Shown here piece after piece: positions 1-6,206 of a stretch of 8,980 bases of DNA. Every line of letters begins with the position of its first letter. Position 1 is the stretch's first letter. The stretch is from Gelria sp. (GTDB lineage Bacteria > Bacillota > Syntrophomonadia > Syntrophomonadales > Syntrophomonadaceae). A program made the translations under genes and the position numbers. The stretch is from positions 1-8,980 of the forward strand of contig DUMX01000006.1 of the NCBI GenBank assembly GCA_012839665.1. Reading direction: 5' to 3'. The notes beneath the pieces were generated by a model. That model worked only from the letters and a program-made list of their open reading frames with translations. It had not been told where the DNA came from and did no database searches.

Positions 1-1302
1 GAAATTATAAAAAACCTTCTCCGGTGGTAACCCATCTTCGGGTAAAGTTAAAATATTATTAAAAGGGTCAATAGCTTTATTGTTAAACTGATCTCCATCT
101 AAAACAATAAGTACAGTTCTGAAATATTTCTTATCTTGGCTTCTTAAATCTATCAGCTGAGAATATGAGAGATTAGCTTCGATATATTGAAGTTTTGATT
201 GGTATTCTGGGAGCAAATGCTGCAAAAACCATCTTGTTACTTCGTCTTCGGAAAACAATGGAATAGCTGGAAGACTTCGATCCCTCATACCAGCAGCCAA
301 TAAGAGCAAATTGGATTCAATTTTTGACCAGGTTAAATCCTCAATTTGGTAAACTTTACTTCCTTCAAGAGATAAGTAAATAATTTCCGTATCATAAAAC
401 CTTGCCTGTTTATTGTATCGTTCAATTTCGTATCTTTTAAGTAAATACTCCAACAACCTCAATGAATGAGTCGTAGCAACGATTTGTAGATCTAATTCCG
501 TAGCCTGTTCATACAAAAATTCAACTAAATTTATTTGAGCTGCAGGATGTAACACAGCATCTATTTCATCTATTAACAACACACCACCAGGATAATCCTC
601 ACCCATAGAAGCTTTAAGCCGTTTAAAGGATAATACTGAAGCTAATATTTGAGACATATTGTCTTGTCCAGCAGAATTTACAAGGTGATCATATTGCTTA
701 GTTACTACTCCATATGTCTTCTTTGTAATTTCACTCCCTGATATTTCTATTTCTTGAGTTCCTATGATTGTATCTGCATGCATTGAGAGTATTTTTTTAT
801 AGTATTGAGCTATCCATTCAATATCTTCTTTGGAAAACTTAGGTTTTTTATTTTTTAGGTTTTCATCCTTTGTCTCTCCAATTGGATATAGCCGACTTAA
901 GCCTAAATATACAGTTGGAAATTGTACTTTTCTACTTGTTGATGTTCCATCCTGGTTTTTCCTACGCGGTGTAAAACGGATGCCACGATCTTTATTTTTA
1001 TAAGACCTAACTGTTCTATAATCGGTTATGTCAGCAAAGGAATTATCACAATAGTTTACAGTAAATATGTGTTCTTTAGGCAGGTCATATTTCTCAGAGA
1101 ACTTGAATATCTCTGAAAATTCAGTTCGAAAACTTGGTTTTAATAATGGTTTACATGAAGCTTTGGATAATTGTGAACAATGACCAATCATTCCCAAAAG
1201 GCTTGATTTTCCTATGGCGTTTTGCCCCGCTATAATAGTTAGCTTTTTGACGGGAATTTTACCTTTATATCTAGATAAATTACAAGGTACTTTTATGGTA
1301 CT
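1..1302 (-). CDS. OLD-like AAA/ABC-type ATPase with TOPRIM-like segment, partial, start unresolved
   Basis: The frame is open for 434 codons from the stop at 1303-1305 to the window edge, so the C-terminus is missing. Near the N-terminus is a Walker A motif, IAGQNAIGKSS, just after a beta-strand-like KIPVKKLTI. About 220 residues later comes Walker B, GGVLLIDEIDAVLHP, then an H-loop-like VATTHS. Further on, PLFSEDEVTRWFL followed some 45 residues later by VLIVLDGD resembles the Glu and Asp-x-Asp motifs of a TOPRIM domain. This order (ABC ATPase, then TOPRIM) is that of OLD-family nucleases, which include the Gabija GajA protein and other phage-defence ATPases; membership of a particular system is not shown. 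No ATG, GTG or TTG lies between the upstream stop and Walker A. The only start-like codon is an ATA at 1294-1296, about 10 bases after AGAGG. The region is more AT-rich than the genes to its right, suggesting transfer. Whether it is expressed is uncertain. Confidence 0.8.
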
Positions 1303-1315
1303 CTATCCTCTAAAG

Positions 1316-1578
1316 CTAGTAGACCATCTTATCCAGGCCGGGTTGTAACTGTTCCAGTTCCTGCAGGGTCTGGGGTGCGAGGAGTTGCTCGGAAAATTGG
1401 CATATTTTCATATCGTAAACCTAGTTAAATGACTCTTAAAATCCCGGAGTTGTTGTTTATTGGGTATTATTATGGGGAATTGACGGGCATCATCAGGAGT
1501 ATATTTAAACTGCGAGAATAAACTCAGATGAAGGGGAACGGACTGAATTGGAGCAACTGCACATGTTTCAGGGTTTTC
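1316..1578 (-). pseudogene. Remnant of the C-terminal end of an Eco57I/TaqI-like DNA methyltransferase (frameshifted)
   Basis: Two adjoining frames together read like the tail of one protein. The first is open from 1578 to a TGA at 1408-1410 and contains FKYTPDDARQFPIIIP and NKQQLRDF, resembling the target-recognition end of Eco57I/TaqI-like N6-adenine methyltransferases. The second starts at an ATG at 1409-1411, overlaps that TGA as ATGA, and encodes 31 residues with SEQLLAPQTLQELEQLQ and LDKMVY before a TAG at 1316-1318. Such enzymes often end with a 'LDxxVYxLYGL' motif; here it stops at the VY. No catalytic motif (NPPY) is present. I read this as a fragment with a frameshift and a lost end. 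The alternative is a genuine 31-residue coupled gene. The family assignment rests on motif memory only. Confidence 0.4.
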
Positions 1579-1640
1579 TTAAAGCGATCCAGCAGCGTAG
1601 CTCCCGGTTCATTGGTGAAAAAGGTCAGATCGTTGTGCAC
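1524..1640 (-). pseudogene. Truncated 5' end of a PLD-domain/superfamily II helicase-like gene
   Basis: A GTG at 1638-1640 follows a strong ribosome binding site and opens 38 codons that end at a TGA (1524-1526). The first 28 residues, including LTFFTNEPGATLLDRFKKTL, resemble the N-terminus of large helicase-related proteins that begin with a phospholipase-D-like domain and usually continue for about a thousand residues. After roughly residue 28 the resemblance stops, and another frame carrying methyltransferase-like sequence takes over. An internal deletion probably joined the start of this gene to the end of another. The start signals look intact, so a short useless peptide may still be made and transcription may continue into the ATPase downstream. 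Confidence in the family is moderate because so little remains. Confidence 0.45.
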
Positions 1641-1647
1641 CTTTAAT

Positions 1648-1654
1648 CCTCCCC
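1648..1654 (-). promoter_or_regulatory. Ribosome binding site for the GTG start at 1640
   Basis: The minus strand reads GGGGAGG here, 7 bases before the GTG. This near-ideal site and spacing support a true gene start at 1640 even though the reading frame behind it is broken after 38 codons. Confidence 0.6.
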
Positions 1655-1732
1655 ATAGTGTTTGCTTATTTAAGCTCAATTCAACATAATAAAGTAATTT
1701 CCTGCCATATAATCGTTTTTTCCCCGTTTCGT

Positions 1733-2056
1733 TTAACTTTGAGCGATTCCAACTTCCACATTTCTTCCGCCATACATAATACGAAGAACATGCACCGTAC
1801 GGTCAGATTCCCTGGTAATGTAAAAAACAAGAAATTTGCCAACGGGGAAGAATCTTAACCCTCTCGAAAACCAGGGTTCTTTCTTGTAGAGGGCATGTCT
1901 ATATGGCATGGTATCCAGCTTTAAGATTTCCTGTTCAATTCTATCACACAGGTTAATTGCTGTTTGAGGTTCTAATAATTCAGTAGCAATATAAGTAAAA
2001 ATCTCCTGCAAATCGTTTTCCGCAGCAGGCGTAATAATTACCTCGTATTGCCTCAT
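1733..2056 (-). CDS. relE: RelE/ParE-family toxin of a type II toxin-antitoxin pair
   Basis: This 107-residue basic protein has the typical length and layout of the RelE/ParE superfamily. An N-terminal strand (YEVIITPAAENDL) leads into a helix with EIFTYIA, then a long helical hairpin, then the beta-sheet core around GLRFFPVGKFLVFYI and a last strand VHVLRIMYGGRN. RelE members cut mRNA on the ribosome and ParE members poison gyrase; the sequence does not decide between them. The ATG overlaps the antitoxin stop as ATGA (2053-2056), so translation is coupled and the toxin is made only with its antitoxin. The gene is complete with no sign of decay. I see no clear hairpin terminator after the stop, so read-through into the scraps at 1640 and below is possible. 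Confidence 0.88.
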   Translation of the reverse strand: MRQYEVIITPAAENDLQEIFTYIATELLEPQTAINLCDRIEQEILKLDTMPYRHALYKKEPWFSRGLRFFPVGKFLVFYITRESDRTVHVLRIMYGGRNVEVGIAQS

Positions 2057-2358
2057 GTTTTCAGGCCTTTTCGCAAGTCAACAAACGCCTCTTTAGCAGA
2101 ACGGCCGTTTCCTGCCAGATAATCTGCATATCCTTTCTCTAACTCTGTATTGAATTCTGCCTCTGTCATGGTATCGACTGGTTTAATGTTAGCCGGTTCT
2201 AATTTTAATTCAAACGGTATCCCCTGATTAATTACCACCTGCCTTAAGAAAAGTCCCACCGCATTTGACATTGAAATTCCCAGCCCTTCAAACACCTTTT
2301 CTGCCTGTTCTTTCACATCCGGTTCAATACGTATATAAAGATTCGATGATTTAGCCAT
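2053..2358 (-). CDS. relB: RelB/DinJ-family antitoxin
   Basis: I place the start at the ATG at 2356-2358, giving 101 residues. An upstream in-frame ATG at 2409 would lie inside the palindromic operator and before the -10 box, whereas AGGGAG sits 8 bases before 2358. The N-terminus SSNLYIRIEPDVKEQAEKVF, followed by LGISMSNAVGLFLRQVV, is the ribbon-helix-helix DNA-binding domain of RelB/DinJ antitoxins: a beta-strand that contacts DNA, then two helices. The acidic C-terminal half, with TEAEFNTELEKGYADYLAG, is the part expected to wrap round and neutralise the toxin. The protein should repress its own operon, alone or with the toxin, by binding the operator at 2394-2413. The toxin gene follows directly with an ATGA overlap. 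Confidence 0.88.
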   Translation of the reverse strand: MAKSSNLYIRIEPDVKEQAEKVFEGLGISMSNAVGLFLRQVVINQGIPFELKLEPANIKPVDTMTEAEFNTELEKGYADYLAGNGRSAKEAFVDLRKGLKT

Positions 2359-2366
2359 GAAATCCA

Positions 2367-2372
2367 CTCCCT
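2367..2372 (-). promoter_or_regulatory. Ribosome binding site that fixes the antitoxin start
   Basis: The minus strand reads AGGGAG, 8 bases before the ATG at 2358. The longer alternative start at 2409 has no comparable site and overlaps the operator, so this site decides the start. Confidence 0.65.
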
Positions 2373-2386
2373 TTCTTGCTAAAACC

Positions 2387-2392
2387 ATTATA
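2387..2392 (-). promoter_or_regulatory. -10 box of the toxin-antitoxin operon
   Basis: A perfect TATAAT on the minus strand lies 28 bases before the antitoxin ATG. No good -35 hexamer is found 16-18 bases upstream. The region where it would sit is occupied by the inverted repeat at 2394-2413, so repressor binding would block the promoter directly. Confidence 0.6.
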
Positions 2393-2393
2393 G

Positions 2394-2413
2394 GCCATTG
2401 TGCGTACAATGGC
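2394..2413. promoter_or_regulatory. Palindromic operator candidate of the toxin-antitoxin operon
   Basis: GCCATTGT at 2394-2401 and ACAATGGC at 2406-2413 form a perfect 8-base inverted repeat around a 4-base centre. The symmetry continues outward (TATAG on the left, TATA on the right) if one base is skipped. It abuts the TATAAT box, the usual place for RelB-type ribbon-helix-helix repressor binding. Binding by this antitoxin is inferred from position. Confidence 0.6.
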
Positions 2414-2453
2414 TATATATGAGTAAGCGCTAAAAAATATCGAGACCGGTCGC

Positions 2454-5400
2454 TCACGCTTTTACCTCGGTATTCTCCCGCACCAGGAGGCTGTAGACTA
2501 CCGGGATTATTACCATGGTTAGGAGGGTGGCTACCAGCAGGCCGAAAATGAGGGCAATGGCCAGGGGAACAAAAAGACTGCTACCGGACAAGGCCAGAGG
2601 CACTAAACCAACAGTGGTGGTAACAGCGCTGAGGACGATGGGGCGAAATCTTCTTTCTACCGCATCTTCACAGGCTTTTTCTATAACCAATCCCCTGGAA
2701 CGGGCATCATTTATAAAATCAATAAGCAGTATAGCGTTACGGATTACCAGGCCGGTAAGGCTGACCATACCGATAAAGGCCATAAATGAAAGCGGTTGCC
2801 GGAGAAGCAGTAGACCGAGTACCGAACCAATTAAGGCCAAGGGGATGGTCAAGAATATAACCAAAGGTTGAATGAAAGAATGAAACTGTAGCACTAACAT
2901 TAAGTAAATTAGGAAAAGGGCTACAAGTGCCCCCCGAATCAGGATGCCAAAATTATCTTTGATTTGTTTATACTCACCATCATAGAGAAGAGTGGCTCCA
3001 GACAGCTCAACCGAGGACAATTTATCCTTTAATTCTTTTTCGATTTCTACGGCACTGTAGCCTGGTCTTATATCACTTCTTACCTTAATAGAGTTTTGAC
3101 CATCGTATTTTTTAATGCTGGATAACTGTGGCTTAGCCTCGATACTGGCAATTTCTTGTAATGGAATGCTGCGACCAGAAATTGGGGATTTAATACTGAG
3201 TTTTTCCAGTTCTGGCTGTGCATCTATATCCGAGCGTAACAGAATATTATATTGCTTCCCTTCCCGGCGTAAGACCGAAACCCGTGCCCCCTCCAGGGCC
3301 AGGCTGGTCTGGCGTTGAATATCATAGTTGCTAATTCCCAACTGACTGGCCTTTTCAGTATCAACTTGAACAACCAACTGCTGTATTTCTTTTTCCGCAT
3401 CGTCTTCAACATTACGGGAACCAGGTATTTGTTTCAGTTTGCTTTTAATCTGCTCAGCAATCTGGCGCAGGTTTTCCCGCTGTTCCCCGCTTATCCTCAC
3501 CTGCACCGGAGCTACCGGAAAGGCCTTTTCCAATAATTTTACCTTAATATTACCGGCACTAATCTGGCTATCCAGTTTCTCCTGAAGGTAACTGGCCAGT
3601 TCCTCGTTGTTTTGAAAACGTTCTACCGACTGCGGCCGAATGCGCAGCATAACCTGGGCAAAATCCTGGGCTTGCGGAGAAACGGGTACCGTAATATAAA
3701 ATTTAGGCACACCACTACCAACGGCACTGGTATAAGCCAGCACTTCTCCCTCCCGGGAAAGAATATCTTCCACCTGCACCAGCAGTTCTTCGGTCTTGCC
3801 CCGAGTAGACCCGGCCTGGGCATTAATATCAATATATATCAGGTCCTTATCCGCCGAAGGGAAGAACTGCAAACCCATAAAGGTAAGGGCATATACTGCG
3901 AGGCCGAAAATTAGCAAGGAAGAAATAATGGCGGTCTTTTTTCTGGCCATGCTTTTATTTAATAAATAGGCGAAAAAATTCCTCAACCAATCATCTTTGC
4001 GACGCTGGCCGGGGTCAAAAAAACGATAGGCCATAGCCGGGGTAATAAGCATAGCTACAACATATGAAGCCGTCAGTGCTATCAAAACTATCTGGGGAAG
4101 ACTCTTAAGAAATTCCCCGGGCGCTCCGGGAAGTGCAAATATAGGAGAAAAGGCTATAATAGTGACCAGGGTAGCGGTGAGAATAGGTATAGCTGCTTGT
4201 TTAAGACCCTGCAGGCAAGCTTCCATCCGGTTCAGGCCTTTATCCAGACCTACCTGGATGGCATCTACCATTACGATAGCATCATCGACCAGTATACCCA
4301 GGACAATAATCAAGGCGGCAATCGATATTTCGTGTACCTTAATTCCCAACAAATACATGGCCATAAAACTGAGCATAATGGAAAGCGGGATAGCAGTAGA
4401 AGCTACCAGGGCATTTTTCCATCCCATTCCCAGCAACACTACCATTATAACCAGAATTATGCCTTCCAGCAGATTGAGCAGGAAACGATAGATATTTTTG
4501 TTTACTTCGTCAGGCTGAAATAAGACCTGGTCAACCAGCATATCATAGGGAGCTTCGCTTTTTAGTTGGTCCAGTTCATCCTGAAGGTTTTTCCCTACCA
4601 GGAGAATGTTTTTTTCCGGTTCAAAATAACCAGTTAACAGGAGGGCCGATTGGCCGTTATGCCGGGTCAAGGGGCGGTCGGGTTCCACTTCCCAGCGGAT
4701 ATTAGCGATGTCTTTTAGCCTTTTTACGCTCCCGTCTGGTGAAACCCCTATAATACTGTTTTCAATATCGTCCAGAGAATTAAACCAACCTGGAATCTGC
4801 ACATTGGTCTTAATGCCTTCTTCGACAATGGCTCCCGGTGGAATCACTACATTTTGAGCCTGCAGGATTTTGAATAATTCTTCCAGGGACAGGCCGCTCG
4901 CAGCCAGACGGGTATGGTCAATTTCCACCTCTATCCGCTTTTTTTCTTCTCCAAAGATTTCAAACCGGGCTATGCCCTCTACCTGCTCCAGCCTTTTTTT
5001 GAACTTCTCGACCATAGCCGCCAGTTCTTCTGGATTATAATGCTTCCCGGAGAGGCTGATAATAATTCCTGCGGTTTCTGCCAAATCGGTATTAATCTGG
5101 ATAGGCAAACACTCCGGGGGAAGCTCTCTTTGGGTATCAGTTAAAATCCGACGCAGTTCATTCCACGATTTTTCCACCGGGGCATCGTTTTGCAGTTGTA
5201 GCACTACTACAGAAACACTATTCTTGCTGTAAGACTCACTAAAATCATAAGGTGCCAGCTTACGGATATTACTCTCAACTACCCGGGTTACCAGTCTTTC
5301 TACTTCCTGAGGCGAAGCCCCGGGATAGATAGTGCTAATCATGGCTACCGGAGCTAAAACCTCCGGGCTTTCCTGTTTAGGAAGGAGGTAATAACTATAA

Positions 5401-5483
5401 AGACCCAAAACCAGGCTGAGAATAATAAAAACCGTAATAAAACGGCTGCTGCCAATTATTTTCGATAAAATCCCCCGAATCAT
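2454..5483 (-). CDS. RND-family multidrug/solute efflux permease (AcrB/HAE type)
   Basis: This 1009-residue inner-membrane pump is close to the usual RND length of about 1000-1050. It has the duplicated layout: a helix at 14-34, a large extracytoplasmic loop at about 35-330, six helices between 334 and 536, a second loop at about 537-845, and five further helices to the end. GILVDDAIVMVDAI in TM4 carries the proton-relay pair Asp400/Asp401, equivalent to AcrB Asp407/Asp408. In TM10, GLVIRNAILLIDF has Arg915 where AcrB has its essential Lys940; Arg947 in RRFRPIVLS matches AcrB Arg971. It should export compounds using the proton gradient; the substrate cannot be told. A GGGGGA site lies just before the ATG at 5483. 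No membrane fusion protein or TolC-like gene is adjacent. A 100-base gap separates it from the membrane-protein gene upstream and may hold an unrecognised promoter. Confidence 0.93.
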   Translation of the reverse strand: MIRGILSKIIGSSRFITVFIILSLVLGLYSYYLLPKQESPEVLAPVAMISTIYPGASPQEVERLVTRVVESNIRKLAPYDFSESYSKNSVSVVVLQLQNDAPVEKSWNELRRILTDTQRELPPECLPIQINTDLAETAGIIISLSGKHYNPEELAAMVEKFKKRLEQVEGIARFEIFGEEKKRIEVEIDHTRLAASGLSLEELFKILQAQNVVIPPGAIVEEGIKTNVQIPGWFNSLDDIENSIIGVSPDGSVKRLKDIANIRWEVEPDRPLTRHNGQSALLLTGYFEPEKNILLVGKNLQDELDQLKSEAPYDMLVDQVLFQPDEVNKNIYRFLLNLLEGIILVIMVVLLGMGWKNALVASTAIPLSIMLSFMAMYLLGIKVHEISIAALIIVLGILVDDAIVMVDAIQVGLDKGLNRMEACLQGLKQAAIPILTATLVTIIAFSPIFALPGAPGEFLKSLPQIVLIALTASYVVAMLITPAMAYRFFDPGQRRKDDWLRNFFAYLLNKSMARKKTAIISSLLIFGLAVYALTFMGLQFFPSADKDLIYIDINAQAGSTRGKTEELLVQVEDILSREGEVLAYTSAVGSGVPKFYITVPVSPQAQDFAQVMLRIRPQSVERFQNNEELASYLQEKLDSQISAGNIKVKLLEKAFPVAPVQVRISGEQRENLRQIAEQIKSKLKQIPGSRNVEDDAEKEIQQLVVQVDTEKASQLGISNYDIQRQTSLALEGARVSVLRREGKQYNILLRSDIDAQPELEKLSIKSPISGRSIPLQEIASIEAKPQLSSIKKYDGQNSIKVRSDIRPGYSAVEIEKELKDKLSSVELSGATLLYDGEYKQIKDNFGILIRGALVALFLIYLMLVLQFHSFIQPLVIFLTIPLALIGSVLGLLLLRQPLSFMAFIGMVSLTGLVIRNAILLIDFINDARSRGLVIEKACEDAVERRFRPIVLSAVTTTVGLVPLALSGSSLFVPLAIALIFGLLVATLLTMVIIPVVYSLLVRENTEVKA

Positions 5484-5583
5484 CTTTCCCCCTCAATTCT
5501 TGCTAAGGCTAGTTTTTATTAATATGGCCTTATTTGTTGTTACTGATGCCAGGGGATTAAGATTAATTAGAAAATAGATTTTA

Positions 5584-6051
5584 CTATCTGAATATGTACT
5601 GGGTATGCTGGGACTCCAGGGTCCTGATAATGCAGCGGGTAAGAGGGTAAATAGCCAGGATTAATATTAATAGTGAAGGGAAAATAATTGTCAGAAAAGA
5701 GTGCGTGGAAAATAGACTATTATTAATTCCAAACATCAGGGGTAGATGGAATAATTTATAAAACCCGATTTCAAATCCGGCTTCACCTGCGGGAATGGGG
5801 CTAGCAGCAAAATACAGATAGGATATTATTAGACTGGGAATAATATAGGAGAAGATTACTCCCAGGCCTTGTCCCAGGCCCCTGGAAAAAGCCCGGTTTA
5901 ATGCTTCATACCAGATAACTATACTTAATAGAAAGGTTATGGAGTAGACTACCCCGGTATTCCAATTCCAGTATGTAACCACAGTGTAAGCAATAGATGC
6001 CAATAAAACATATAGTAAAAGTGCTACGATTCCGTATTTTAGTTTCCCCAT
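5584..6051 (-). CDS. Uncharacterised four-helix membrane protein
   Basis: I do not recognise this 155-residue protein. It has about four hydrophobic segments: 8-28, 34-50, 62-82 and 117-137. A glycine-rich SRGLGQGLG lies before the third, and a loop with proline and acidic residues (SPIPAGEAGFEIGF) lies between the third and fourth. No cleavable signal peptide, cofactor motif or catalytic motif is evident. The start is well supported: GGAGG lies just before the ATG at 6051, and an extended -10 promoter lies further up. The RND pump gene follows 100 bases downstream on the same strand, so the two may form an operon and the protein may be linked to the pump. This is a position-only argument. 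Confidence 0.8.
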   Translation of the reverse strand: MGKLKYGIVALLLYVLLASIAYTVVTYWNWNTGVVYSITFLLSIVIWYEALNRAFSRGLGQGLGVIFSYIIPSLIISYLYFAASPIPAGEAGFEIGFYKLFHLPLMFGINNSLFSTHSFLTIIFPSLLILILAIYPLTRCIIRTLESQHTQYIFR

Positions 6052-6100
6052 AACTTCCTCCTACAGCGTATCAATTAATTAATCTGGTTTAACTGTTAAG

Positions 6101-6110
6101 ATTATACCAT
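6101..6110 (-). promoter_or_regulatory. Extended -10 promoter for the 5584-6051 gene
   Basis: The minus strand reads TGGTATAAT, a perfect TATAAT with the upstream TGn extension that can replace a strong -35. The expected -35 position (about 6124-6129) reads AGGTTA, which is poor. Transcription would start near 6094, leaving a leader of about 43 bases before the ATG. Confidence 0.6.
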
Positions 6111-6162
6111 TTATTTTTAAAATTAACCTGATTTTTGTTCTAAAACGACAATATATTGCCAT

Positions 6163-6193
6163 AAAAAAAGCTGGCTAAATGCCAGCTTTTTTT
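6163..6193. terminator. Rho-independent terminator after groEL
   Basis: AAAAAAAGCTGGC (6163-6175) and its exact complement (6181-6193) form a 13-bp stem with the loop TAAAT. The GCTGGC core is flanked by A7 and T7, so it works for minus-strand transcripts leaving groEL, and in principle on either strand. It begins 14 bases past the groEL stop and separates the chaperone operon from the next promoter. Confidence 0.93.
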
Positions 6194-6206
6194 GTATAGC
6201 TTGCTT

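Noticed and set aside
1528..1692. Short plus-strand frame from an ATG in the scrap region (MKGNGLNW...)
   Set aside because: It is antisense to the helicase-like fragment, is rich in Cys and Ser without family features, and looks like a shadow.
1658..1858. 66-codon plus-strand frame opposite the toxin gene
   Set aside because: It lies mostly antisense to the well-supported toxin, has no good ribosome binding site and no recognisable protein character.
2359..2409. 17-residue N-terminal extension of the antitoxin from the ATG at 2409
   Set aside because: It would begin inside the operator palindrome and upstream of the -10 box, so it would not be on the transcript.
2429..2453. Possible terminator after the RND gene around GACCGGTC with a nearby T run
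   Set aside because: The palindrome leaves no room for a proper loop and its outer pairs do not match, so the stem is too weak to claim.
5504..5532. TAAGGC ... GCCTTA inverted repeat upstream of the RND gene
   Set aside because: The arms are only 6 bp with a 17-base loop, and neighbouring pairs do not extend it. It could be a regulator site but is not distinguishable from chance.
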